Below, piece after piece: positions 54,353-64,000 of a stretch of DNA of 64,000 bases. The notes beneath the pieces are model-generated. The model was not told the DNA's origin. It did not search any database and was given only the letters and a program-made list of their open reading frames with translations. Made by a program: the position numbers and the translations under genes. Each line of letters opens with the position of its first letter. The first letter of the stretch is position 1. This DNA comes from Taklimakanibacter albus. Lineage in GTDB: Bacteria > Pseudomonadota > Alphaproteobacteria > Rhizobiales > Aestuariivirgaceae. The stretch is from positions 1,116,001 to 1,180,000 of the forward strand of contig NZ_JAENHL010000006.1 of the NCBI RefSeq assembly GCF_016595235.1. Reading direction: 5' to 3'.

Positions 54353-55210
54353 TCAACCTCGTTGTCGCAATTTTTGAGTGAGATGATCGGCGACCAGAGC
54401 CGCGCCGGGAGAAATGTTCGCGGCCCGGTGAAGCCGGATTTCCGCGCCGGGCAGGGACGGCAGCCCGCTGCTTCCATCCAGCCTGCGCAGCCCCTGCCCC
54501 AGCATGCTGCTCTTCAGAATGGAGACCGCGAGCCCTTGTTCGACAAGGGCCTCTATCGCCGCGGTGCTCTGGCTCACATAAGCGAGCCGCCAGGGCCGCC
54601 CGGAGGCATTCAGCACTTCGATAGCCCACTGTCGGAACAGGCAATCCGGATAGGACAGCGCCACCGGCAATGGATCCGTATGTTCGGTTCCGTGATCGCG
54701 CGACGCCACCCACGCCGCGCTTTCGCGAGCAACGAGATCACCTTTCCCCGCGCCTTCCGGATGCATCGCAAGAACGACGTCGAATGACGATCCGAGCCGC
54801 TTAAGCAGTCGCGCTGTCAGTCCGATTTCCATCTCGATCTGCACCAACGGAAAAATCTCGGCAATCTCGGGCAGAAGACGCGGAATGACCCTGGTCCCAT
54901 AGTCTTCCATCACACCGATGCGAACCTGCCCGGCAACCCGGAGGTGAGAAAGACGCGCCACGGCCTGTTCGCTGAGTGTCAGGATCCGCCGGGCATCAAT
55001 CAGGAAGCTTTCGGCGACGCCCGTCATCTCGACCCGCGTTGTCGAGCGCCGGAACAACTTGACGCCCAGCCGCTCCTCGAGACGCTGAACCTGCAGGCTT
55101 ACGGCGGCCTGCGTCCGGTTCAGGCGACGCGCGGCATGCGTGAACGACAAATGCTCGCAGACGGCGACGAAAGCGCGCAACAGATCAGGATCGAGGTCAG
55201 GCCTGCTCAT
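54353..55210 (-). CDS. LysR family transcriptional regulator
   Basis: A 285-residue regulator. The winged helix-turn-helix is at about residues 8-66 ('LLRAFVAVCEHLSFTHAARRLNRTQAAVSLQVQRLEERLGVKLFRR'), followed by a periplasmic-binding-like effector domain starting near residue 92 ('GQVRIGVMEDYGTRVIPRLL'). It is divergent from a DMT transporter, with 88 bases between starts, and upstream of the M20 hydrolase on its own strand, so it likely controls one or both. Confidence 0.92.
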   Translation of the reverse strand: MSRPDLDPDLLRAFVAVCEHLSFTHAARRLNRTQAAVSLQVQRLEERLGVKLFRRSTTRVEMTGVAESFLIDARRILTLSEQAVARLSHLRVAGQVRIGVMEDYGTRVIPRLLPEIAEIFPLVQIEMEIGLTARLLKRLGSSFDVVLAMHPEGAGKGDLVARESAAWVASRDHGTEHTDPLPVALSYPDCLFRQWAIEVLNASGRPWRLAYVSQSTAAIEALVEQGLAVSILKSSMLGQGLRRLDGSSGLPSLPGAEIRLHRAANISPGAALVADHLTQKLRQRG

Positions 55211-55298
55211 ATCGATCCATTATCACTCTGATGAAATTTATTCGATTCCATTTTGACAGGCACTTCCCTAACCAACAGGTGAAAGGAGTGCGGACGCG

Positions 55299-56186
55299 GT
55301 GGAACGACTGGGAATTCTGGCAGCGATTTTATCGAGCGCGCTTGGCGGAACCGCTGTCGTCGTCACGCGATACCTCACTTCCACGCTCGATCCCCTGACG
55401 ATCGGCGCCATAAGGTTCGCCGGCGGATTCCTGGTTCTGGCGGCGATGGCATGCTGGCCCGGACAGCAATGGCCGCGACGCGGCGACTGGCCCGGCACCG
55501 CCGCGCTCGGCCTCCTCTTCTTCGGGCTGTTTCCGATCCTCTTCGCGGCGGCGCTGATCTACACGACCGCCGCGCGCGGAGCTCTGGCGCTGTCGACGCT
55601 ACCGCTCCTGACTATGGCCGCCGCCGCGGCTTTGCGGATCGAGCCGCCCACGCTGCGCAAGCTCCTCGGCGTCCTGATTGCAATCGGCGGCGTGACATTC
55701 GCCTTGAACGCCAATCTCCGCAACGCGCCGCCAGACGCTTGGCGAGGCGACCTGTTGATGATCGGCGCTGCCCTATGCATGGCGTTCTACAATGTCTGGT
55801 CTCGTCCATTCATTGCCCGGTCAGGTCCGATACCGTTCGCGGCATTTGGCATGGGCATCGGCGCCATTTGCCTCTGCGGCGGGTCGCTGCTCTCAGGCGG
55901 CGTTTCCCGACTGCCGCTGCTCAGCGCGCCGCAATGGCTTGCCGGCGCCTATCTCGCCATCGTGTGCGGGGCCATGATCTTCTTTCTTTGGGCCTATGCC
56001 CTCGGCCGCGCCAGCCCGACGCTCGTCGCCGTTTCTGTCGCCGTAAACCCCATCACCGCGTCGATCCTCGCCGTCTCGATGCTCGGCGAACAGATCAGCC
56101 CGGAATTGCTGATCGGACTGATCGGCACGCTCGTGGGCATAGCCGTCGCATCCGGACTCCTCCCAAGCATTCGCCTCAAGCGGTAA
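55299..56186 (+). CDS. EamA/DMT family transporter divergent from LysR
   Basis: A 295-residue membrane protein with ten segments ('AAILSSALGGTAVVVTRYLTSTLDPLTIGAIRFAGGFLVLAAMACW', 'GLFPILFAAALIYTTAARGALALSTLPLLTMAAAA', 'IVCGAMIFFLWAYALGRASPTLVAVSVAVNPITASILAVSMLGE'). The start is GTG with AAAGGAG about ten bases upstream. A TTGACA hexamer lies at 55253-55258 but without a matching -10. Its partner regulator is probably the divergent LysR. Confidence 0.88.
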   Translation: MERLGILAAILSSALGGTAVVVTRYLTSTLDPLTIGAIRFAGGFLVLAAMACWPGQQWPRRGDWPGTAALGLLFFGLFPILFAAALIYTTAARGALALSTLPLLTMAAAAALRIEPPTLRKLLGVLIAIGGVTFALNANLRNAPPDAWRGDLLMIGAALCMAFYNVWSRPFIARSGPIPFAAFGMGIGAICLCGGSLLSGGVSRLPLLSAPQWLAGAYLAIVCGAMIFFLWAYALGRASPTLVAVSVAVNPITASILAVSMLGEQISPELLIGLIGTLVGIAVASGLLPSIRLKR

Positions 56187-56202
56187 CCCAGCCGATAGCC
56201 TG

Positions 56203-58680
56203 TCAGCGCGGGATCTCCTGCTTCGGCCAGGACGGGCTTGGACATGTGCCGCCCGTCGTGTTGGTCTGATTGTAGAAGTTCACGCAGTCGAACCAATATG
56301 GCGTCTGCGTCGCCCACGGCGTCGTGCCGAAGCGCTTCTGCAGCACCTCGTAAGCGGCGCTCGAATATTTCCCGTGCCCGCCATGCCAGTTGCAGCCGTA
56401 GCGCGTCGACTTGACCGCCAGCGCCAGCGCCTCGGCGGCGCCGCTGCCGGCGTCCTCCTTGGGAGCTCTGCTGCCCCATTTGGTCGCCGCCGTCGCCAGC
56501 AGCTTCGGCGCGCTCGGCATGGCGCTCAGGGCCTTGATCTCTTTCCAGTTGACGCTCCGGACCACCGGATGGGCCTTGAGGACGCTTTCGCGCTTCGCGG
56601 CCAGCGCCGTTATGGCGTCGGCCTCCATCACGGGCTCGAGCCGTTTGGCCGACCACGACGTGCGCTCGGTACCGGTCAGGCTGTCGAGCTCATTGCGCAG
56701 GCCGCCGAGCTGGCGATCGGGCTCGAACGGACACCACCAGTTCTTGTCATTGTGATCGAAGGAATCGAGCGCGGTGACATCGCCGCCGCCGGTCATGGTG
56801 ATCGGTTCCCAGACACCGGGCGCATTGACCAGAATGCCCATGCGCGGCGTGCGCAGTATGGTCAACAGCCGGAGGTTCTCGTCCTTGGCCTTGGGATAGT
56901 CGGCCTTGACCTTGTCGGCCACCGCCTTCACGTCCGGATTGAGCGCGTAAAGCTCTTCGGTGAACGACTTCTCCGGCACGCGGCCGCGCGCATAAAGCCT
57001 TGTCCAGGCAGTGCGGATCAGGAGCGCGCGCTCCTCGGGCATGAACAAGGTTTCGTTCTTCGCCATCGCCCGCAGTTCCTTGGCGGGAAGGAAATTCAAC
57101 AGCGCCTGGCCGGTCTTCACCGAGTTGTTCGCCAGCGCCTTGTCCCACTGGGCGCGATCCTCGGCCGACCACATGGCGATCTCGGCCAGCACATTGCGGC
57201 TGCCGTCATCCTTGTCGAGCGAGGCCATGAGATCATCGGTCAGAAGCTTGTCGCGATACTTGCGCGCCTCGGCGGCCATGCCCTGCCCCAGCAGATACTG
57301 GCCGAGCGGCTGAAGCGCCCTTTGCGTATAAGTCACAGAGCTCTTGATCGGATAGCTGGCGAGCCCGTCATAGGCTTCGTCGAATTTGCCGGCGAGCGCC
57401 GAAACGCGCACCGCATGGGTCAGAAGCGTGCCGGCGGCGGCCGTCTCGGGCGCCGTGCCGCAGCTGTCATTGGCGGCCTTGGCAGCGGCCTGCGCCTTGT
57501 CCCACAGCGCCTTGCGGCTGGCATCGTCACTCTTGGCCTTGAGCGCCTCGATGACGTCCTTGGCGAGCGGCGGCGTGCCGGCAACGAGCCCGAGCGAACC
57601 GTCGACCAGCGTCTGGGTGCGCGCTTCCCATTTCGGCCCGATGAACTGCCAGGGGGCGCGATCGTAATATTCCTGGGTGCTCTGGCCGCCGATCATCCAG
57701 GCGGCCATCGGATGCTGGCGCACCGCATCGACGATCGACTTGGAGATGGTCGGATTTTCCGGCAGCGTGCCGGTGAGCCACCAATCCTCGGCCTTGCCGC
57801 GGATGCCGACGAAATCAATGTCATAGAGCGCGCGGCCATAGTCCTTGGCGAGCTCCGGCGAGGCCTTGATGTCCTTGGTCGGCTTATCGAGCACGGCGAC
57901 GGTGCCGTTGATCAGCGATGTCCAGCCGGGCGCCGTATCCTCGAGATTGGCGATATAACCCAGGAGCTCCTGGGTGATGCCATGGACGCCGGCGAGGGAC
58001 GGGTCGGCGAGGATCGCATTGGCCTCGGCGCGCGCTTCGGCGAGCTGCTTTCCATTGGCGAGGATATTGGCGACCATGTAACGCGCCGCGCCCTTATGCG
58101 GCGACGTGGACGTGCCGATCGCCTTATAGAGATCGAGCGCCTTGCCGCGGTCGGTATAGAAGACGAGCGAGGCCTGCTGATAGGCGCGGTCGGCGTCCTG
58201 CAGGTCCTTCACCGGCGGCTGCTGCTCGGCCAAGGGTCCCGGCAGTTCGGCGATCTTCTCGCCGTCGCAGGCGGCCAGCACGGCGAGCTGCACGGTGAGC
58301 CACTGTTTCACATAGGGGCTGGTCTTGCCGAGATCAGCGATGCGCTTCTCCAGCACCTCGAGCGGATAGCCGAGACGGCACTCATAGCCGTAGTAATTGG
58401 GCTGCTTGGCGTCGGGCGATATCTCTGCGATCAGCTTCTTCAGCTTGTCGGCATTTTCCCACGAGGAGTAGCCGCCATAATTGGGATCGATCATCGGATC
58501 GCCCAGGCCCTTGAGCACCCTGTAGGTGCGCGCCGAGAACGGCTCACGCGCATAGCGATCCACCGCTTCATTGATCTTGGCCGGATCGCGCGCCGAGCCG
58601 TCGGGACAGGCCTGCTGGGCGAGAACGGGCGTGGAGCTGAAGGCCAGCAGGGCGATCAGGGAAACGATCCGGCGGGACAT
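56203..58680 (-). CDS. Large secreted protein of unknown function with helical repeats
   Basis: An 825-residue protein with a clear signal peptide (RRIVSLIALLAFSSTPVLAQ). The body is mostly alpha-helical and resembles degenerate TPR/Sel1-like repeats ('AYQQASLVFYTDRGKALDLYKAIG', 'AARYMVANILANGKQLAEARAEANAIL', 'LPAKELRAMAKNETLFMPEERALLIRTAW'). The C-terminal 60 residues are Cys/Trp/Tyr-rich (YGCNWHGGHGKYSSAAYEVL to 'GGTCPSPSWPKQE'). No catalytic motif is recognised. The ATG at 58680 has GGAG upstream. It lies 15 bases after the MBL hydrolase gene, at the end of the housekeeping operon, so it may be read from that transcript. Confidence 0.75.
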   Translation of the reverse strand: MSRRIVSLIALLAFSSTPVLAQQACPDGSARDPAKINEAVDRYAREPFSARTYRVLKGLGDPMIDPNYGGYSSWENADKLKKLIAEISPDAKQPNYYGYECRLGYPLEVLEKRIADLGKTSPYVKQWLTVQLAVLAACDGEKIAELPGPLAEQQPPVKDLQDADRAYQQASLVFYTDRGKALDLYKAIGTSTSPHKGAARYMVANILANGKQLAEARAEANAILADPSLAGVHGITQELLGYIANLEDTAPGWTSLINGTVAVLDKPTKDIKASPELAKDYGRALYDIDFVGIRGKAEDWWLTGTLPENPTISKSIVDAVRQHPMAAWMIGGQSTQEYYDRAPWQFIGPKWEARTQTLVDGSLGLVAGTPPLAKDVIEALKAKSDDASRKALWDKAQAAAKAANDSCGTAPETAAAGTLLTHAVRVSALAGKFDEAYDGLASYPIKSSVTYTQRALQPLGQYLLGQGMAAEARKYRDKLLTDDLMASLDKDDGSRNVLAEIAMWSAEDRAQWDKALANNSVKTGQALLNFLPAKELRAMAKNETLFMPEERALLIRTAWTRLYARGRVPEKSFTEELYALNPDVKAVADKVKADYPKAKDENLRLLTILRTPRMGILVNAPGVWEPITMTGGGDVTALDSFDHNDKNWWCPFEPDRQLGGLRNELDSLTGTERTSWSAKRLEPVMEADAITALAAKRESVLKAHPVVRSVNWKEIKALSAMPSAPKLLATAATKWGSRAPKEDAGSGAAEALALAVKSTRYGCNWHGGHGKYSSAAYEVLQKRFGTTPWATQTPYWFDCVNFYNQTNTTGGTCPSPSWPKQEIPR

Positions 58681-58695
58681 GGCGCACTCCATTAT

Positions 58696-59490
58696 TCAGA
58701 AAGGCAGAATCATACCGTCATAGGCCGGTTCGACATAGGGGGGAAGCTCCCGTGTCAACGTGGAAAAATCGAGATCGATATGCATGTTGGTGAGCACCGC
58801 CCGCTTCGGCTTCAGCCGTTCGATCCAGCTGAGCGTCTCCGGCAGGCTGAAATGGCTCGGATGCGGCACCGGGCGCAAGGCATCGACGATCCACAGATCG
58901 AGGTCGCGCAAGGCGGGGAGGCTCGCCTCGGGAATGCCGTTCACATCGGGCGTGTAGGCCACATCGCCGAAGCGGAAGCCGAGCGCGTCGATATTGCCGT
59001 GATGGACGGTGAAGGGCAGAGCGCTGATCGAGCCCCCCTTCCCGGCAATGGTGACCGTCTGACCGGAGGTGATGCGGTTGAGGCTCAGAATGGGCGGATA
59101 GTCGCTGCCGGGCGCGGTGACGAAGCAATAGCCGAAGCGGCTGACCAGGAGATTGGCCGTCGTCTCATCCGCCCAGATCGGGATCAGGTGGCGCTGGCGC
59201 AGATAGAAGGCGCGCAACTCGTCGATGCCATGGGTGTGGTCGGCATGCTCATGGGTGTAGAGCACCGCATCGATCGCCTCGGTGCCGCTCGACAGCATCT
59301 GATCGCGCAGATCGGGCGAGGTGTCGATGAGGACGCGGGTGACGCCCGCTTCTCCAGCACGGCTGACCAGGATCGAGCAGCGCCGCCGCCGGTTCTTCGG
59401 ATTGGTGGGATCGCAGGTGCCCCAGGAATCGCCGATACGCGGCACACCACCCGACGAGCCGCAGCCCAATATGGTGATGATGCCGCTCAT
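58696..59490 (-). CDS. MBL-fold metallo-hydrolase (PhnP-like)
   Basis: A 264-residue cytoplasmic metallo-beta-lactamase-fold protein. The zinc motif is THEHADHTHG, with 'GCGSSGGVPRIG' at the start, 'LIDTSPDLRDQML', 'LPFTVHHGNIDALGFRFGD' and 'LTNMHIDLDF'. This is the COG1235 group that includes phosphoribosyl cyclic phosphodiesterase, but no phn genes are near. The ATG at 59490 is used; the longer frame would overlap tatD. It follows tatD by 4 bases, an arrangement I recall from alphaproteobacteria. Confidence 0.88.
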   Translation of the reverse strand: MSGIITILGCGSSGGVPRIGDSWGTCDPTNPKNRRRRCSILVSRAGEAGVTRVLIDTSPDLRDQMLSSGTEAIDAVLYTHEHADHTHGIDELRAFYLRQRHLIPIWADETTANLLVSRFGYCFVTAPGSDYPPILSLNRITSGQTVTIAGKGGSISALPFTVHHGNIDALGFRFGDVAYTPDVNGIPEASLPALRDLDLWIVDALRPVPHPSHFSLPETLSWIERLKPKRAVLTNMHIDLDFSTLTRELPPYVEPAYDGMILPF

Positions 59491-59494
59491 GAGG

Positions 59495-60289
59495 TCACGC
59501 CGCCCAATCCGGCTTCGGCACCTTGCCGAACAGCGCGAAGAAATTATCGGTGGTGATCCGTGCCATCTCGGGCGCGGCAACGCCCTTCACCTCGGCGAGC
59601 CTCTCCAGCGTCTTCACCACATAGGCCGGTTCGTTCGATTTTCCGCGGAACGGCACCGGAGCGAGATAGGGCGCATCGGTCTCGACGAGGAGACGGTCCA
59701 TCGGCACTTCGCCCGCAGCCGTGCGGATATCCTCGGCGTTCTTGTAGGTAAGGATGCCGGAGAAGGAGACATAGGCGCCGAGCGCCAGGCCGCGCCGCGC
59801 CAGCTCGATCTTGGAGGAGAAACAATGGAGCAGCGGCTTGAAGGCGCCCTTGCCCATTTCCTCTTCCAGAATCCCCGCCGTGTCGGCTTCCGCCTCGCGG
59901 CTGTGGATGACGAGCGGCAGGCCGGTTTCGCGCGCTGCCTCGATATGGACGCGGAAGCTCTTGGCCTGGATATCGCGCGGGCTCAGAACATAGTGATAAT
60001 CGAGCCCCGCCTCGCCGATGCCCACCACCTTGGGATGGCGCGCGATATCGATGAGCTCGCGCGCGGTTACATCCGGCTCCTCGGCGGCATTATGGGGATG
60101 CGTGCCGATGGTGCAGAAGACATTGTCGTGGGCTTCGGCGATCGCCAGGATCTGCGCGAACTTGCGCACCCTGGTGCCGATCGAGAGCATCAGCCTGACG
60201 CCTGACTCCTGGGCGCGCCCGAGCACGCCCGGCAAGTCCTCGGCGAGGCCCGGATAATCGAGATGGCAATGGCTGTCGACGACGATCAT
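59495..60289 (-). CDS. TatD family metal-dependent hydrolase
   Basis: A 264-residue TIM-barrel phosphoesterase of the TatD DNase group. It begins '[13 protein letters not shown]' with the HxH metal motif, has 'IGTHPHNA', '[11 protein letters not shown]', '[21 protein letters not shown]', 'LLHCFSS' and '[12 protein letters not shown]'. Its start overlaps the end of metG by 4 bases. Roles in DNA repair and quality control are proposed for the family. Confidence 0.93.
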   Translation of the reverse strand: MIVVDSHCHLDYPGLAEDLPGVLGRAQESGVRLMLSIGTRVRKFAQILAIAEAHDNVFCTIGTHPHNAAEEPDVTARELIDIARHPKVVGIGEAGLDYHYVLSPRDIQAKSFRVHIEAARETGLPLVIHSREAEADTAGILEEEMGKGAFKPLLHCFSSKIELARRGLALGAYVSFSGILTYKNAEDIRTAAGEVPMDRLLVETDAPYLAPVPFRGKSNEPAYVVKTLERLAEVKGVAAPEMARITTDNFFALFGKVPKPDWAA

Positions 60290-61839
60290 GCCGAGGCGGC
60301 GCCGTCGCTCTCTTCCACATAACGCGGGAAGACGCCCTGCGGCGCGGGCAGCGCCACGCCGGAAGCGAGCCTGCCCTTCTCGCCCAGCGCACTGAACGAG
60401 CGGGCGTCCGCCGGCACGGCCAGGAGGTCGAGGAGTTTGCCCGCCGAAGCCGGCATATAGGGCTGCACCAGGATGCCGACCTGGCGGATAATCTCCGCCG
60501 TCACATAGAGCACGGTGCCCATGCGCTCGGGGTTGGTCTTCTTGAGCGCCCAGGGCTCCTGGCTCGCGAAATAGCGGTTGGCGTCAGCCACCACTTTCCA
60601 GATCGCATCGAGCGCCCTGTTGATCGCCTGGACGTCGTGCTGGGCACGGCATTCGGCGAGGAGCGCATCGGTCGCGTCCAGAATGGCTTGATCCTCGGCG
60701 CTGAGCGACCCCATCACCGGTACCTGGCCGGCGCAGTTCTTGCCGATCATCGACAAGGAGCGCTGCGCCAGATTGCCCAGATCATTGGAGAGATCGGCAT
60801 TGGTGCGCGCAACGATCGCCTCATGGCTGTAATTGCCGTCCTGGCCGAAGGGCACTTCACGCAGGAAGAAATAACGCACCTGGTCGACGCCATAACGCAA
60901 GACGAGCTCGGCCGGCGAGATGACATTGCCGACCGACTTCGACATCTTCTCGCCGCGGTTGAACAGGAAGCCATGGCCGAAGACGCGCTTCGGCAAAGGC
61001 AGCCCGGCCGACATCAGGAAGGCCGGCCAATAGACCGCGTGGAAGCGCACGATATCCTTGCCGACGACATGGAGATCGGCCGGCCAATAATGGTTGCGCG
61101 GGCTCTTGTCCGGCCAACCGGTGCCGGAGAGATAATTGATGAGCGCGTCGAACCAGACATACATGACATGGCCCTTGGCGCCGGGCACCGGAATGCCCCA
61201 GTCGAAGGTGGTGCGCGAGACCGAGAGATCCTGCAAACCGCCTTTGACGAAGCTCACGACCTCGTTGCGCCGCTCGGCCGGGCCGATGAAATCGGGCTGG
61301 TCGGCATAGAGCTTGAGGAGCTTGTCCTGATAGGCCGAGAGTTTGAAGAAATAGCTCGCCTCCTCCACCCACTCGACCGGCGTGCCGGTCTTGGTCGAGA
61401 ATTTCTTGCCATCGCGGTCCTCGAGCTCGTCCTCGCCGTAGAAGGCTTCATCGCGCACCGAATACCAGCCGGAGTAATTCGACAGATAGATATCGCCGGT
61501 CGCGTCGATACGCTTCCACAGTTCGGTGACGGTGTGCTTGTGGAGCGGGTCCGTGGTGCGGATGAAGTCGTCATTCGAGCAGCCGAGTTGGGCCACCATG
61601 TCCTTGAAGAGCTGCGCCATCTCGTCGACGAACTCGGCGGCGGTACGGCCCTGCTTGCGCGCCGTCTGCTCGATCTTCTGGCCGTGCTCGTCGGTGCCGG
61701 TCAGGAACATCACGTCATAGCCGTCGAGCCGCTTGAAGCGGGCGAGCGCATCCGTGGCCAGCACCTCATAGGCATGACCGATATGGGGGGCGCCATTCGG
61801 ATAGGAAATGGCGGTGGTGATGTAGTACTTCTCTTTCAC
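60286..61839 (-). CDS. metG: Methionyl-tRNA synthetase
   Basis: A 517-residue class I synthetase. It starts '[25 protein letters not shown]' with the HIGH motif, and KMSKS is in '[12 protein letters not shown]'. It lacks the paired CxxC zinc knuckle, so it is the short MetRS type. The start is GTG at 61839 with GAGAA upstream; an ATG 19 codons further up would extend into sequence not seen in the family. It overlaps tatD downstream and follows holB by 16 bases. Confidence 0.96.
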   Translation of the reverse strand: MKEKYYITTAISYPNGAPHIGHAYEVLATDALARFKRLDGYDVMFLTGTDEHGQKIEQTARKQGRTAAEFVDEMAQLFKDMVAQLGCSNDDFIRTTDPLHKHTVTELWKRIDATGDIYLSNYSGWYSVRDEAFYGEDELEDRDGKKFSTKTGTPVEWVEEASYFFKLSAYQDKLLKLYADQPDFIGPAERRNEVVSFVKGGLQDLSVSRTTFDWGIPVPGAKGHVMYVWFDALINYLSGTGWPDKSPRNHYWPADLHVVGKDIVRFHAVYWPAFLMSAGLPLPKRVFGHGFLFNRGEKMSKSVGNVISPAELVLRYGVDQVRYFFLREVPFGQDGNYSHEAIVARTNADLSNDLGNLAQRSLSMIGKNCAGQVPVMGSLSAEDQAILDATDALLAECRAQHDVQAINRALDAIWKVVADANRYFASQEPWALKKTNPERMGTVLYVTAEIIRQVGILVQPYMPASAGKLLDLLAVPADARSFSALGEKGRLASGVALPAPQGVFPRYVEESDGAASA

Positions 61840-61855
61840 GCGTATTCTCGAATGT

Positions 61856-62884
61856 TTAGGCGGCCTTAGCGGATCCGAGAACCGATAGCGCATCAAGGAT
61901 CGTCTGGCGGCGGTCGAGGTTTAGGGCATTTGCCAAACGAAGGGAATGCCCGATCTCCTCATGCGCACGGGCAAAGGCAGCGCCCTGTCCGGCCAGCGCG
62001 GAGCGGCGCGCGATGTCGGCCACATAAGTGAGCAGCAGCTCGCAGAAGATCGCATAATCCTCCGCCATATCACGCCCCTGCAGCCCATCCGCGATCGATA
62101 TTTTCGCTGCAAGATCAATCGATTGCGAGCGCGACATCAACTGACGCAAGAGGTCGAAATATTTAGCCCCGTCGGAATTCAGAAGCTCGAGCGCGCGGCC
62201 CGGACTGCCCTTTGAAAGCTGCACGGCGCGGGCCAGCTCTTCCGGCTTGTGCTCGCCCATCGTCGCCAGCACGGCATTCGTCTCCGCGTCGTTCAACGGG
62301 TTCAGATCGAGCCTGAGGCAGCGCGAGCGGATGGTCGGCAGCAGCCGGCCCGCCTGGTGGCTCACCAAGATAAAGAGGGAATGCGCCGGCGGCTCCTCGA
62401 GGATCTTGAGCAGCGCATTGGCCGATTCGGTATTGAGGTCCTCGGCCGCATCGACGACGCAGATGCGCCAGCCCCCCTCGCCCGCGGTACGGCCGAAAAA
62501 GGCCGAGGCCTTGCGCACGTCATCGACGGCGATTTCGCTCTTCAACCGCTCGGCCTTGGCGTCATAGGCACGCTCGAGGCTGATGATATCGGCATGACCG
62601 CGCGCCGCCATTCGATGTGCGACCGGGGATTCGGCCGGCACATAGAGGCTGGTCCGGTCACCGGCGGCGCGAGGATCGGGATAGGACAGGAGGAAACGCG
62701 CCAGGCGATAAGCGAGCGTCGCCTTGCCGATGCCGCGCGGACCGGCGAACAGCCAAGCGTGATGCATGCGGCCGGAGCGGTATTGCCGGAGCAGCGTCTC
62801 CTCCGCCGCCGCATGGCCTTGGAGATCGGTGCGCCGGCGCGGATGATGCGGGCCTTCGCGCGGGTCTTCGGCGCTATCGCTCAT
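61856..62884 (-). CDS. holB: DNA polymerase III delta-prime subunit
   Basis: A 342-residue clamp-loader subunit. The P-loop region is '[17 protein letters not shown]', and it has '[26 protein letters not shown]' and the SRC motif in TIRSRCLRL. The family works with DnaX and HolA to load the beta clamp. Its start overlaps the end of tmk by 4 bases, the classical tmk-holB pair. Confidence 0.95.
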   Translation of the reverse strand: MSDSAEDPREGPHHPRRRTDLQGHAAAEETLLRQYRSGRMHHAWLFAGPRGIGKATLAYRLARFLLSYPDPRAAGDRTSLYVPAESPVAHRMAARGHADIISLERAYDAKAERLKSEIAVDDVRKASAFFGRTAGEGGWRICVVDAAEDLNTESANALLKILEEPPAHSLFILVSHQAGRLLPTIRSRCLRLDLNPLNDAETNAVLATMGEHKPEELARAVQLSKGSPGRALELLNSDGAKYFDLLRQLMSRSQSIDLAAKISIADGLQGRDMAEDYAIFCELLLTYVADIARRSALAGQGAAFARAHEEIGHSLRLANALNLDRRQTILDALSVLGSAKAA

Positions 62885-63519
62885 GCGAGCCCCACTACGG
62901 ACGCCACGGCGCGCTTTATATCTTCCGACACCGCCTCATAGGGCCGGCTCGAATCGATGACCCGACAGCGTCCCGGTTCCTTCGCGGCGATAGCGAGGAA
63001 GGCTTCGCGCAGCTTGCGGTGGAAGGCGAGCCCCTTCTTCTCGAAGCGGTCCTCGACGCCGGCGGCGCCAGCACGGCCCTTGGCACGCGCCAGGCCCAGT
63101 TCCGGCTCGACATCGAGGATGAGCGTGAGCTGCGGCCGCGTCGCGCCCACGATGCTCTGCTCGAGCATGTCGATCAGCGCCATGTCGCCGCCGCCGGCGA
63201 AGCCCTGATAGGCCCGGCTCGAATCCATGAAGCGGTCGCAGAGCACGAGATCACCGCGCGCCAGCGCCGGGCGGATCGTTTCGCGCAGATGCGAATCGCG
63301 CGCCGCGTAATTGAGCAGCGCCTCGGCATCGGCCGACCAGCGCCCGACCGCGCCGGTGACGAGCAGCGCCCGCACCTCTTCAGCGCTAGGCGAGCCGCCG
63401 GGTTCGCGGGTCAGGACGACGGTCCGTCCGGCCTTGCGCAAGACTTCAGCCAGATCGCGCGCATGCGAGCTCTTGCCGGTGCCTTCGCCGCCTTCGAAGG
63501 TAATGAAAACTCCCGGCAT
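62881..63519 (-). CDS. tmk: Thymidylate kinase
   Basis: A 212-residue kinase that makes dTDP. The P-loop is FEGGEGTGKSS, the DRx motif is 'LCDRFMDSSRAYQG', and the lid has 'GRAGAAGVEDRFEKKG'. Its length is normal. It begins 1 base after the dacA stop on the minus strand and overlaps holB. Confidence 0.96.
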   Translation of the reverse strand: MPGVFITFEGGEGTGKSSHARDLAEVLRKAGRTVVLTREPGGSPSAEEVRALLVTGAVGRWSADAEALLNYAARDSHLRETIRPALARGDLVLCDRFMDSSRAYQGFAGGGDMALIDMLEQSIVGATRPQLTLILDVEPELGLARAKGRAGAAGVEDRFEKKGLAFHRKLREAFLAIAAKEPGRCRVIDSSRPYEAVSEDIKRAVASVVGLA

Positions 63520-63520
63520 C

Positions 63521-64000
63521 TCAGCCGCCGAAGACCATATAGATCAGGCTGTCCCAGGCTTTGAGCCACATGGAGTTGACCGCGGCGATCTCGGTCGAGG
63601 TCTCGATCGGGAACTCCGCCAATGTGCGGCCGTCGAGATTGAATTCGATCGAGCCGGCCTTGGTGCCCTGCTTCACCGGCGCCAGCAGCGGGCCGGTATA
63701 ATGGAGATCGACCGTGACTTTCTGCTGCTCCGCCGGGGAGAGCATGAGACGGATGTCCTTCGGCGTCGTCAGGTCCACCCAGCGCGTTTCGCCGCCCCAG
63801 ACACGGGCGCGACCGACCCGGTCATTGGCATTGTAGACCTCGATCGGCCGGAACTGCTTGAACCCCCAGTCGAGGATCTTCTGTGCCTCGCGCCGGCGCT
63901 CCTCGATCGACGCGGCACCGGCGACCACCATGATGAGGCGGCGGCCGTCGCGCATCGCCGAGCCGACGAGATTATAGCCGGCCTCCTTGGTGTAGCCGGT
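63521..64000 (-). CDS. dacA: D-alanyl-D-alanine carboxypeptidase (DacA-type), C-terminal part
   Basis: The gene continues past the right edge; only the last 159 residues are visible. They begin with TGYTKEAGYNLVGSA, the remainder of a KTG motif, then 'RLIMVVAGAASIEERRREAQKILDWGF' and the C-terminal beta-domain of PBP5 ('VYNANDRVGRARVWGG', 'LHYTGPLLAPVKQGTKAGSI'). It ends with an amphipathic membrane-anchor helix ('MWLKAWDSLIYMVFGG'). This differs from the SPOR-tailed enzyme at 13913-15412. Confidence 0.9.
   Translation of the reverse strand, partial: TGYTKEAGYNLVGSAMRDGRRLIMVVAGAASIEERRREAQKILDWGFKQFRPIEVYNANDRVGRARVWGGETRWVDLTTPKDIRLMLSPAEQQKVTVDLHYTGPLLAPVKQGTKAGSIEFNLDGRTLAEFPIETSTEIAAVNSMWLKAWDSLIYMVFGG

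Noticed and set aside
56374-59556. 1060-residue plus-strand open frame
   Set aside because: It lies opposite two well-supported minus-strand genes, has no start context or domains, and reads as a high-GC shadow.

Overview
The window is GC-rich, densely packed chromosomal DNA from an alphaproteobacterium, most likely of the order Hyphomicrobiales (Rhizobiales). This is inferred from gene content: a DUF3572-divK-pleD cell-cycle locus, an EipB/DUF1849 envelope protein, a DUF1489 protein, a Phasin_2 granule protein, clpS-clpA, fused putA, and a dacA-tmk-holB-metG-tatD run. No rRNA, tRNA, CRISPR array, prophage or intact insertion sequence was seen. Both ends cut a gene.

Left part (1-13.9 kb): the end of a FecCD-type ABC importer (binding protein, permease, ATPase) with an MFS carrier; a 36-residue membrane microprotein behind two overlapping CtrA-like boxes; rhodanese, GST, dodecin, DUF1489 and GNAT genes; panC divergent from a 1063-residue putA; an FAD amine oxidase; and an overlapping VWA / membrane-anchored DnaJ / DapA-like operon that ends in a palindromic repeat.

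13.9-31.4 kb: a DacA-type carboxypeptidase with a C-terminal SPOR domain; a phasin gene with a strong promoter and paired TGC-N3-GCA operators; clpS-clpA; two Tat-exported FAD enzymes resembling spermidine dehydrogenase that bracket an HTH regulator and an unknown gene; a run of housekeeping genes (HIT, FemAB-like GNAT, GDPD, RidA, 2-hydroxyacid dehydrogenase); EipB; DinB with an added zinc-ribbon; and a second GST.

31.4-44.5 kb: divK-pleD, an outer-membrane barrel, a DHFR-like protein, hfq-hflX, mazG, two DMT exporters, and an Lrp/AsnC regulator with a perfect palindrome in its divergent promoter. This leads into a serine hydrolase, a GNAT, a fused VOC dioxygenase plus alpha/beta-hydrolase, and a small VOC protein.

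44.5-64 kb: a 2143-residue autotransporter whose passenger alternates short beta-rung motifs with glycine-rich segments; an MFS carrier behind a perfect AT-rich palindrome; a divergent M20 amidohydrolase/LysR/DMT group; a large secreted protein of unknown function; and the housekeeping run MBL hydrolase-tatD-metG-holB-tmk-dacA on the minus strand. The least explained items are the CtrA-boxed microprotein, the VWA/J-protein/aldolase operon, the paired FAD enzymes, the mosaic autotransporter and the 825-residue secreted protein.
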